A DNA stretch of 64,000 nt from Bordetella genomosp. 9. Lineage in GTDB: Bacteria; Pseudomonadota; Gammaproteobacteria; Burkholderiales; Burkholderiaceae_B. The stretch is from positions 2,294,001 to 2,358,000 of the forward strand of contig NZ_NEVJ01000003.1 of assembly GCF_002261425.1 (NCBI RefSeq), written 5' to 3'. The position numbers were made by a program, and so were the translations under genes. Of this stretch, positions 43,112-50,268 are shown in pieces. The notes below the pieces were generated by a model. The model saw only the letters and a list, made by a program, of their open reading frames with translations. It was not told where the DNA came from and did not search any database. How positions within the stretch are numbered: position 1 is the stretch's first letter; every line of letters starts with the position of its first letter.

Positions 43112-44117
43112 GATCCAGTGTCCATACCCCGTGCGGCGACCGGCCTACGTTGATCTGCCGCACGACTTCTTTCTTGTCGATATCGATGAAGGTCAGCTTG
43201 CGCGCCCAGCGCGAGGTGACCAGCAGGGTCTTGCCGTCGGCCATCAGGTCCATGCAGTCCGGACCGCCGGGCGCCGGATATTCCGCCACCGCCTTCAGGT
43301 TCTTGAAGTCGATGCGGCTGATGGTATTGGCCGCGCGGTTGCTGACGAAGATGTGCTGGCCGTCGCCCTGGATGCGGAAGGCATGGGCGCCCGCATTGGT
43401 CTTGATGCGCGTGATCAGCTTGGGCATGCCCGGGCTGGTCAGGTCGTAGGCTTCGACGTAGCTGTCGCCGGTCAGGGCGACCAGCATGACCTTGTCGCCC
43501 GGGACGATGTAGACGTCCGCCGGCGTCTTGCCCACGGGCAGCGTCCAGCGCTTTTCCTGGGTCGCCAGGTTGATGGCCACGACTTCGTCGCTATCCTGCA
43601 GCGAGACGTAGGCGGTGGTGCTCTTGCTGTCGATGCCGATGTGGCTGGGGGTCTTGCCGGCCGGCACGCGTTTCATCAGCTTGAGATCGAAACCATCGGC
43701 GCGCGGCACGTATTGATAGATGTCGACGTGGTTCAGGCGGTTGGCCGCCGTGACGAACCATTTCATGTCGGGCGAGAAGCGCAGCTGGTAGGGGTCGACG
43801 ATACCCGTGATGGTGCGCTGGATCTGGCCCGTGCGCGGATCCATCAGCGTCAACGTATCGCCCACCGAGTTGGCGACGATCAGCGATTTCTGATCCGGCG
43901 AAAAATACAGGTGATGCGGCTCCTTGCCGGTGGGCAGGCGACGGATTTCCTTGTAGGTGACCGGATCGATCACGCTGACGTTCGCGTCCAGGGAATTCAG
44001 GACGAAGATCGGATCATTGTGGGAGGGGCGGGCGGCCTGGCCTTGGGCCTGGGCGGGAGCGACGAACGCGAGGCAGGCGGCCAGCATGGCGCCGCAGGCA
44101 AAAGACAAACGATTCAA
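43095..44117 (-). CDS. YncE-like periplasmic beta-propeller protein
   Basis: A seven-bladed propeller of the YncE/40-residue YVTN type is indicated by repeats such as NDPIFVLNSLDANVSVIDPV, GKEPHHLYFSPDQKSLIVAN, GDTLTLMDPRTGQ and GKTPSHIGIDSKSTTAYVSL. The best start is a TTG at 44117, which begins a clean signal peptide (LNRLSFACGAMLAACLAFVA, cleaved after AQA) and gives 340 residues. The frame is open to 44246, but that part lacks signal-peptide logic. The ribosome site is weak. Such proteins bind ligands or DNA, or serve as scaffolds; the role here is unknown. It leads an operon with the deacetylase and hydroxylase. Confidence 0.82.
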   Translation of the reverse strand: MNRLSFACGAMLAACLAFVAPAQAQGQAARPSHNDPIFVLNSLDANVSVIDPVTYKEIRRLPTGKEPHHLYFSPDQKSLIVANSVGDTLTLMDPRTGQIQRTITGIVDPYQLRFSPDMKWFVTAANRLNHVDIYQYVPRADGFDLKLMKRVPAGKTPSHIGIDSKSTTAYVSLQDSDEVVAINLATQEKRWTLPVGKTPADVYIVPGDKVMLVALTGDSYVEAYDLTSPGMPKLITRIKTNAGAHAFRIQGDGQHIFVSNRAANTISRIDFKNLKAVAEYPAPGGPDCMDLMADGKTLLVTSRWARKLTFIDIDKKEVVRQINVGRSPHGVWTLDHVAMH

Positions 44118-44307
44118 AAGGGATCTCGCAGTATCGGTGGATAGCGCCCTGAATTTTGACACACGCGCCGCCGATTGGAACGGAAGCTCGGCGGAAAGTT
44201 CGCTTCCCGGCACGTAAAATATCAAGTTATTCCGCCGGAACAACAACGCCGCGCGGCCAGCCCATCATCCAGGCCCGTACAAGGACCTGCCGCCAACCGC
44301 GCCCACG

Positions 44308-45471
44308 ATGCACTCCCCTGCTCTACCTGAACCGCTCCAGTTGTCCTGGACCGAGGACGGCGCCGACCGTCACGCGGACTGGCGTTCCGAAAGCGGCGCG
44401 CCGCCGCCTCGGCGGGTGGTGGTCGCGGACGACACCATGAACGCGGATACGGCCTATCGCCTGGCCTGCGAAGGCACCGCGCTGCTGTGGCGCGGCGACT
44501 TCCAGAACGCGCGGCAGCTGCTGCAGGCCCTGACGCGGCGCGTCGACCGGCGCCCGGCATCGAAAAAACGGCCGGCGGATTTCCCGGAAGCCTTCCATCT
44601 GCACCGCCAGGCGCGCGCTCAGCGGGCCCGCGTGCTGGGGATGCTGCTGATTCCCTTCGAGCCGGGGCACGTGATTCCCTTGCGGCGCGCGCCCGACGTG
44701 GCGCGCGCCTGCCGCGCCGTCCACGGTGAAGCCGAGCGGCCCTATGTCGCGTCCCTGCGCGAACTGCTGGGGCTGGTCGGCGCGTGGCAGTGGCGTGAAA
44801 AAGGCGTGGAAATCGCCGCGCTGGGTGCGCGCGTCTATCCGCATTACGGCGTGTACTCGCCGGTGCGGGGCGAGTACCTGGACCTGATCGCGCAGGCGCC
44901 CCTGCCGCGCCCGGCGGGTGTGGACCTGGCGTTCGACATCGGCACGGGCACCGGCGTGATCGCCGCGCTGCTGGCGCGCCGGGGCGTGCGGCAGGTGGTG
45001 GCGACGGACATGGATCCGCGCGCGCTGGCTTGCGCCGGGGAAAACCTGGACCGCCTGGGCCTGCGGGATCGCGTGCGGCTGGAGCGGGCGGATCTGTTCC
45101 CGCCCGGCCAAGCGCAATTGGTGGTGTGCAACCCGCCGTGGGTGCCGGCCCGCGCCAGCGCGCCGGTCGAATACGCGGTCTACGACCCGGAATCGCGCAT
45201 GCTGCGCGGTTTCCTGCAGGGGCTGGCGGGGCATCTGGCGGATGACGGCGAAGGCTGGCTGATTCTTTCCGACCTGGCGGAACACCTGCGGCTGCGGACG
45301 CGCGAAGAACTGCTGGCGTGGATAGAGGCGGCAGGCCTGGCGGTGGCCGGCCGGCTGGATACGCGGCCCGTGCATGGCAAGGCAGCCGACCCGGACGATC
45401 CGCTGCATGCGGCCCGCGTGCGCGAAGTGACGTCGCTGTGGCGCCTGCGGCGCCGCGCGGCCGCGAACTGA
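44308..45471 (+). CDS. Class I SAM-dependent methyltransferase (PrmB/RsmC-like)
   Basis: The 387-residue protein has a C-terminal Rossmann methyltransferase domain with motif I FDIGTGTGVIAALLARRG near residue 210, the acidic ATDMDPRALACAGENL, and NPPW near 273. An NPPY/NPPW motif marks enzymes that methylate amide or exocyclic nitrogens (protein Gln, rRNA, DNA). The N-terminal 150 residues (LACEGTALLWRGDFQNARQL onward) are a substrate-recognition region without a known name. It is monocistronic, divergent from the propeller gene and convergent with the PepSY gene. Target unknown. Confidence 0.85.
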   Translation: MHSPALPEPLQLSWTEDGADRHADWRSESGAPPPRRVVVADDTMNADTAYRLACEGTALLWRGDFQNARQLLQALTRRVDRRPASKKRPADFPEAFHLHRQARAQRARVLGMLLIPFEPGHVIPLRRAPDVARACRAVHGEAERPYVASLRELLGLVGAWQWREKGVEIAALGARVYPHYGVYSPVRGEYLDLIAQAPLPRPAGVDLAFDIGTGTGVIAALLARRGVRQVVATDMDPRALACAGENLDRLGLRDRVRLERADLFPPGQAQLVVCNPPWVPARASAPVEYAVYDPESRMLRGFLQGLAGHLADDGEGWLILSDLAEHLRLRTREELLAWIEAAGLAVAGRLDTRPVHGKAADPDDPLHAARVREVTSLWRLRRRAAAN

Positions 45472-45472
45472 T

Positions 45473-45503
45473 CGGGCCGGATCGGCCTGCGCGGACCGGC
45501 CCG
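45473..45503. terminator. Dyad between convergent methyltransferase and PepSY genes
   Basis: An eight-base perfect stem (cgggccgg at 45473-45480 with ccggcccg at 45496-45503) begins just after the methyltransferase stop. It has no T tract on either strand, so it would act only with Rho or as a 3' stabiliser. Confidence 0.35.
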
Positions 45504-45540
45504 GATAGACGTGGAATAGCCCGGCGCCGACCGGAGCGGC

Positions 45541-46224
45541 CTAGACCGTCGCGGCGGCGACGCAGAGCGTCGCGACGATGGACACGCCCAGGATGGCGGC
45601 GCCCACGGTGCGGCGGCGATTCAAGCCGGTCCAGAGCAGCACCCCGGTAATGGACAGCAGCACCATCCCGCCGGCGATGGTGTCGGCGATCAGCACCCAG
45701 GCCGCGGTCACGCCGTTGGCGCGATGCAGGTTCTCCAGGGTGGCGAGCAGGCCCGGCTCCATGCGGCGGACGCTGACCTGGCCGGCGCCCGCCCAGTATT
45801 CCGCCTGGACGATGGTCTTGGGCGAACGGAAAGCGATCTGCCAGTGTTCCGGCTGGGTCACGGCCTTGTCGCCCCAGGCCACGGCCTTGGCGGGATCGCG
45901 CTGGATGCGTTCGGCGGCCTTGGGCAGCTTCAGTTCGGCCTGCAGCCAGGCGGCCATCTCCTGCGGCGACGCCGGGGCGGGCACGGGCAGGGCCAGCTGC
46001 ACATTGGTGACCTGCGGCGCGCCGGTGCTGATCTTCATGACCGCGCGGTGATTCTGGAAGAACCCCGTCAGCCCGAACAACAGGCCCAGCACCGCGCCCC
46101 ACAGGCCGATCCAGCTGTGCGCCTTGCGCAGCCATTTCAGGAAAACGCCGCGGCGATGCCCGGCGGCGTGTACGGGATCGGCGCGACGCGCGGCAGCGGG
46201 GTGGGCAGGCAGGATGTGGCTCAT
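45541..46224 (-). CDS. PepSY-associated membrane protein, probably iron-regulated
   Basis: The start MSHILPAHPAAARRADPVHA at 46224 gives 227 residues; the frame is open far upstream, but that part is antisense to the hydratase gene. One membrane helix (about 35-57, SWIGLWGAVLGLLFGLTGFF) precedes a periplasmic PepSY-like domain with the LENLHRANGVTAAWVLIADT motif. Two helices follow at the C-terminus (GGMVLLSITGVLLW and VGAAILGVSIVATLCVAAAT). PepSY-TM relatives such as PiuB and FsqB act in siderophore uptake or reduction. A Fur-box-like site lies about 70 bases upstream of the start, supporting an iron role. Confidence 0.85.
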   Translation of the reverse strand: MSHILPAHPAAARRADPVHAAGHRRGVFLKWLRKAHSWIGLWGAVLGLLFGLTGFFQNHRAVMKISTGAPQVTNVQLALPVPAPASPQEMAAWLQAELKLPKAAERIQRDPAKAVAWGDKAVTQPEHWQIAFRSPKTIVQAEYWAGAGQVSVRRMEPGLLATLENLHRANGVTAAWVLIADTIAGGMVLLSITGVLLWTGLNRRRTVGAAILGVSIVATLCVAAATV

Positions 46225-46293
46225 TGGATAGGGGCCTTGCCTGTCCGCGCACCCCGTATGGCGGGCGCGGCGGCGGGCCTTCTTTTCGAAAAC

Positions 46294-46312
46294 GCTAATG
46301 ATATTCGATCTC
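46294..46312. promoter_or_regulatory. Fur-box-like site upstream of the PepSY gene
   Basis: The 19 bases gctaatgatattcgatctc match 14 of 19 positions of the classic Fur box GATAATGATAATCATTATC, with an exact TAATGATA core. The site is 70 bases before the PepSY start and 173 before the divergent hydratase GTG. It stands out as an A/T-rich patch in GC-rich DNA. Confidence 0.55.
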
Positions 46313-46485
46313 AGTGCGCTTTCCCTTGTCCAACGTGAACTCCAGCGTGAAGTTGACGCCTGGGCGTGGTCAGGATGCGACGCTCGGGAAATCGGGACGG
46401 TATTAAGATGGAGGCCGACCGTCAGGCCGGCCCGCGCAGCCGGCAACCATGCACGACGGCGGCCAACACCGTAGAGGAGCTCAAA

Positions 46486-47283
46486 GTGACCGACGTTTTT
46501 GATCCGGCCCCGGCAGCCGCATTGCTGGCTCGGACGTGGCGGGAGGGACGCCAGATAAGCGAAATCCCCGCCGACATCCGTCCGCGCACCCTGGCCGAGG
46601 GCTATGCCTTGCAGGACGCGTTCATCAAGGCCTACACCGCCGAGACGGGCGATCGCGAAGCCGGCTGGAAACTTGGCGTGGGCAGCGTCGCCGCCATGCA
46701 GGCCGCCGGCACCGAACGGCCCCTGGTGGGCCGCGTGCTGGCGGGCCATCGCTACGACAACGGCGCGACCGTGCAGGTGCTGTGCCAGGCGCCGATCACC
46801 GTGGAGTTCGAAATCGCCTTCGTCCTGGGGCGCGATATCGCGCCGGGCGCGGCGCCGTCCGATCCCATGCAGGCCGTGTCGTCGACCCATATCGCCTTCG
46901 AACTGGTCCTGTCGCGCTTCATCAACCGGCGGGCGGTGGGCTGGCCCAGTTTCGTGGGCGACAGCGTGGGCTTCGAGGCCTCCATACTGGGGCCGCGCAT
47001 CGATGCCGCCGCCATCCAGCGCGGCGTCGCCACGGCGACCGTGCAGGCCGACGGCCAGACGCGGGGCACGGCCCTGAGCGGTGACGACGCGATCGACCCG
47101 ACGCAGATGCTGCGCCACCTGTTCGACCATGCCTGTTACCACGGCCTGACCCTGCGGACGGGCGACGTGGTCACGACGGGCGCGGTGGCCAAGCCCTTCG
47201 ATATCCCCGCCGGCAAGACCGAACTGAGCGCCCGCTTCCTGGGGCAGACGCTGAGCGCCCAGGTGGTGCCGGCGCAAGCCTGA
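46486..47283 (+). CDS. 2-keto-4-pentenoate hydratase family enzyme (MhpD-like)
   Basis: The start is GTG 46486 (VTDVFDPAPAAALLARTWRE), with GGAG seven bases upstream; the open frame before it lacks a ribosome site. The 265-residue protein has the family core VEFEIAFVLGRDI, SSTHIAFELVLSRF and a C-terminal VVTTGAVAKPFDIPAGKTEL, seen in 2-hydroxypenta-2,4-dienoate hydratases and oxalocrotonate decarboxylases. The metal-binding acidic residues are in FEIAF and HIAFE. No other meta-cleavage gene is adjacent, so the substrate is uncertain. It converges on the IclR gene six bases away. Confidence 0.88.
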   Translation: MTDVFDPAPAAALLARTWREGRQISEIPADIRPRTLAEGYALQDAFIKAYTAETGDREAGWKLGVGSVAAMQAAGTERPLVGRVLAGHRYDNGATVQVLCQAPITVEFEIAFVLGRDIAPGAAPSDPMQAVSSTHIAFELVLSRFINRRAVGWPSFVGDSVGFEASILGPRIDAAAIQRGVATATVQADGQTRGTALSGDDAIDPTQMLRHLFDHACYHGLTLRTGDVVTTGAVAKPFDIPAGKTELSARFLGQTLSAQVVPAQA

Positions 47284-47289
47284 GCCGGT

Positions 47290-48192
47290 TCAGCGCGCGG
47301 CGGTGTCTTCCAGCGCCGCGAGGATGCGGCGCTTCAGGCCGAGCAGATCGTCGGCCAGGGACGCCGCCACGGCGGACGGCGGCTCGGCCGTCGTCACGCT
47401 GACGTTCAGGGCATACACGGCCCCGTTGGGCAACACCAGCGGCGTGGACAGCGCCACCACGGCGGGCTGCCAGGCCGCCACGCAGTAGCCCGCGTCGCGC
47501 ACGCTGGCGCAGGCGGACTCGATATCGTCGGCCAGCATCTGGCCATGCCCGGGACGCCTGTGCATCATGGCGGCGATCCAGCCCCGCCGCGTGGCTTCCG
47601 GCAGCGCGGCCAGGTAGGCACGGCCCAGCGACGTCAGCTCGATCGGCACGCGCTGGCCCGCCACCACGCTGCGCAGCGACACTTTGCGGCTGTAGCGCAC
47701 CGATTCCAGGTAGACCATATCGTCGCCGTCGGCGACCGCGATGCCGACGTTGATGCGGCGTGCCTGCGCCAGTTCGCGCATGCACGGGGCGGCCACCTTC
47801 ATGATCGGCGAGCCGCTGCGCATGGCGTGCGCCAGGCTCAGCACCGGCGCGCCCAGGCGATACGCGCGCAGCGTCGGCTCGTATTCCAGGAACCCGGTGC
47901 GCACCAGGGTCTGCGACAGGCGGCTGACGGTCGCGCGCGACAGGCCGGTGCGTTCGGCCAGTTCGCCGTTGCCCAGCACTTCCAGGCCGGGCCGGAAGGC
48001 GCGTAGCAGGGCGATGCCGCGCTCCAGCGACCGGTTCGCGGGCGATGCGCCGGGCGCGAATCGGGCGGGCGCCGCCGCGGCCGGCGATCGGGTCGCCCCT
48101 GCCGCGCCGGGCCTGGCGGGCTGGGTGGCGGACCGCGCGGCCGTCGGTGCGGGCGGCTGGGCGGCGGGCGTGGGGCGGCGAGAGGGTGGCAT
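47290..48192 (-). CDS. IclR-family transcriptional regulator
   Basis: The 300-residue protein has a winged helix-turn-helix (about 53-115: ERGIALLRAFRPGLEVLGNG, ELAERTGLSRATVSRLSQTL) and an IclR effector-binding domain (about 125-295, with VAGQRVPIELTSLGRAYLAA). The first 52 residues are an Ala/Pro/Arg low-complexity extension. It may be real, or the true start may be internal, since no in-frame Met follows before the core. It is divergent from the Bug-receptor operon (192 bases between starts), which it probably controls in response to an aromatic or carboxylic acid. The intergenic region shows no obvious palindrome. Confidence 0.92.
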   Translation of the reverse strand: MPPSRRPTPAAQPPAPTAARSATQPARPGAAGATRSPAAAAPARFAPGASPANRSLERGIALLRAFRPGLEVLGNGELAERTGLSRATVSRLSQTLVRTGFLEYEPTLRAYRLGAPVLSLAHAMRSGSPIMKVAAPCMRELAQARRINVGIAVADGDDMVYLESVRYSRKVSLRSVVAGQRVPIELTSLGRAYLAALPEATRRGWIAAMMHRRPGHGQMLADDIESACASVRDAGYCVAAWQPAVVALSTPLVLPNGAVYALNVSVTTAEPPSAVAASLADDLLGLKRRILAALEDTAAR

Positions 48193-48384
48193 GGATCATC
48201 CAGGGCCGGCGGCGACCCATTTCCATCAGGTGAAAATACCGGCGCGCCGGGCGCGACATTGTCACCTAAACTGGCCGCATCGCAAAAGACGATCGCACCC
48301 GCCTTGCGCAGCCGTCTCCAGGCCCTCGCCTGAACAGCCGCATCCATGCTGCCCACCCGGCGGGGCGTGCTTCCGGAGACGCTG

Positions 48385-49377
48385 ATGACCTTCCCCCCGA
48401 CCCTGACACGGCGCGCCGCCATCGCGCTCGCCGCCAGCTGCCTGGCGCTTGCCGGGCTGGCGACGACCGCGGCCCAGGCCGCCTATCCCGAACGCCCCAT
48501 CCGCCTGATCGTGCCCTTCCCGCCGGGCGGCGGCACCGACCTGGTCGGCCGCCAGCTCGCCGAGGGCATGACGCAGAACCTCGGCCAGACGGTGGTCGTG
48601 GAAAACCGCGGCGGCGGCAGCACCATCATCGGCACGGAAGCGGTGGCCAAGGCGCAGCCTGACGGCTACACGCTGCTGCTGGCGACCTTCGCCCATGCCG
48701 TCAACCCGGCGCTGCACAAGAAGCTGCCCTACTCCACCTTCGATGCCTTCGCGCCGGTGGCCCTGATCGGCCGCTCGCCCAACGTGCTGGTGGTGTCGCC
48801 CAAGGCGCCGTTCAAAACGGTGCAGGAGCTGCTGGCCTATGCGCGCGCGCACCCCGGCAAACTGACCTTCGGTTCCTACGGCAACGGCACGTCCGCGCAC
48901 CTGGCCGGGGAAATGTTCAAGAGCCTGGCCAAGGTCGATATCGTGCACGTGCCCTACCGCGGGTCCGGGCCGGCGCTGACCGACCTGATGGGCGGCCAGA
49001 TCGACATGATGTTTTCCACCGTGTCCAGCGTGGCGCAACTGGTGAAGAACGGCCAGCTGCGCGCCCTGGCGGTCACGTCGGCGCAGCGCTCGCCGTCGCA
49101 CCCCGACTGGCCCACCGTGGCCGAGGCCGGCGTGCCCGGCTACGTCGTCGAAAGCTGGTACGGCATCTATGCGCCCGCCGGCACGCCGGCGGACGTGATC
49201 GGGCGCCTGAATGCCGCGTTGAAAGTGGCCGTGCAGGCGCCCGGCTTCCGCCGCAACGTGGAAGAGGAAGGCCTGGTGATCAATGTCGGCGAGCCCGCCC
49301 AGCTGGACACCTTCGTGCGCGGCGAGGCGCAGCGCTGGGACAAGATCATCAAGGACGCGGGTATCTCCGAACAGTAA
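48385..49377 (+). CDS. Bug/TctC-family periplasmic solute-binding protein
   Basis: The start ATG 48385 (MTFPPTLTRRAAIALAASCL) has GGAG eight bases upstream and a signal peptide cleaved after AQA near residue 31. The 330-residue protein then shows the Bug pattern YPERPIRLIVPFPPGGGTDL, YTLLLATFAHAVNPALH, DIVHVPYRGSGPALTDLMGG and YGIYAPAGTPADVIGRLNAA. These receptors bind carboxylates and are hugely expanded in Bordetella and relatives. No TctAB membrane subunits are present here, which is common. It leads an operon with an enoyl-CoA hydratase and an acyl-CoA synthetase, so the ligand is probably the acid activated by the latter. Confidence 0.93.
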   Translation: MTFPPTLTRRAAIALAASCLALAGLATTAAQAAYPERPIRLIVPFPPGGGTDLVGRQLAEGMTQNLGQTVVVENRGGGSTIIGTEAVAKAQPDGYTLLLATFAHAVNPALHKKLPYSTFDAFAPVALIGRSPNVLVVSPKAPFKTVQELLAYARAHPGKLTFGSYGNGTSAHLAGEMFKSLAKVDIVHVPYRGSGPALTDLMGGQIDMMFSTVSSVAQLVKNGQLRALAVTSAQRSPSHPDWPTVAEAGVPGYVVESWYGIYAPAGTPADVIGRLNAALKVAVQAPGFRRNVEEEGLVINVGEPAQLDTFVRGEAQRWDKIIKDAGISEQ

Positions 49378-49460
49378 TCCGCGCCGGCGAACGCGGCCGC
49401 GCCCCGGCACCGAATCATCCATGCAACCCAACGCGAGCCGCGGCTCGCAGAGAAGAGATC

Positions 49461-50252
49461 ATGTCGAATCCCACCCTACAAATGCAGGTCGACGACGGCG
49501 TCGCCGTCATCACGCTGAACCGTCCCGAAGTGCGCAATGCGATCGACGACGAAATGCGCCAGGACTTCATCGCCATGCTGGACCAGGTGACGCGCGACAA
49601 CGCCATCCGCGCGCTGGTGCTGACCGGCGCCGGCAAGGCCTTCTGCGCGGGCGGCGACATCCGCGGCATGCGCGAACGCATGGCGGCGCCGGCCGGCCAG
49701 GTCGCCTTCAACGGCTGGAGCCGCCAGCAGCGCACGCACCATGCGATCGCCGCCCTGCACGACCTGACCAAGCCCACCATCGCCGCGGTGAACGGCGCCG
49801 CGACGGGACTGGGCTGCGACCTGGCCCTGTGCTGCGATTTCGTGATGGCCGCCGATAACGCGACTTTCGCCATGACCTACATCCTGCGCGGCCTGATCCC
49901 GGACGGCGGCGGCATGTACTTCCTGCCGCGCCGCGTCGGCCTGCAGCACGCCAAGGAATTGATCTACAGCGGGCGCACCGTCACGGCGGAAGAAGCCCAC
50001 GCCCTGGGCATGGCCGACCGCGTGGCGCCCGCCGGCGAGCTGTTGCAACAGGCCTGCGACTGGGCCCGCACGCTGAGCGCCGGATCGAGCGCCGCGCTGG
50101 CCCTGAGCAAGACCATCCTGAACCAGACCTTCGAGCTGACCGCCGACCAGGTCTTCCAGATGGGCAGCCAGGCGCAGGCAATCTGCTACACCACCGAACA
50201 ACACCAGGCTTCGGTGCAGGCCTTCCTGGACAAATCCGCGAAGAAGAGCTGA
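49461..50252 (+). CDS. Enoyl-CoA hydratase/isomerase family protein
   Basis: The 263-residue crotonase-fold protein has both oxyanion-hole segments, GKAFCAGGDIRGMRERMA and VNGAATGLGCDLALCCDFVM. The GLIPDGGGMYFLPRRVG segment carries Asp where many hydratases have a catalytic Glu-containing motif. The ribosome site AGAAGAG precedes the ATG. It lies 83 bases after the Bug receptor and 16 before the acyl-CoA synthetase. It most likely hydrates or isomerises the CoA ester formed by the next enzyme; exact chemistry cannot be read from sequence alone. Confidence 0.92.
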   Translation: MSNPTLQMQVDDGVAVITLNRPEVRNAIDDEMRQDFIAMLDQVTRDNAIRALVLTGAGKAFCAGGDIRGMRERMAAPAGQVAFNGWSRQQRTHHAIAALHDLTKPTIAAVNGAATGLGCDLALCCDFVMAADNATFAMTYILRGLIPDGGGMYFLPRRVGLQHAKELIYSGRTVTAEEAHALGMADRVAPAGELLQQACDWARTLSAGSSAALALSKTILNQTFELTADQVFQMGSQAQAICYTTEQHQASVQAFLDKSAKKS

Positions 50253-50268
50253 AAAGAGGGCTGACCCC

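Noticed and set aside
46225-47277. N-terminal extension of the PepSY protein (or a larger fusion)
   Set aside because: The extension is antisense to the hydratase gene, has shadow-frame composition and lacks the membrane-protein start seen at 46224.
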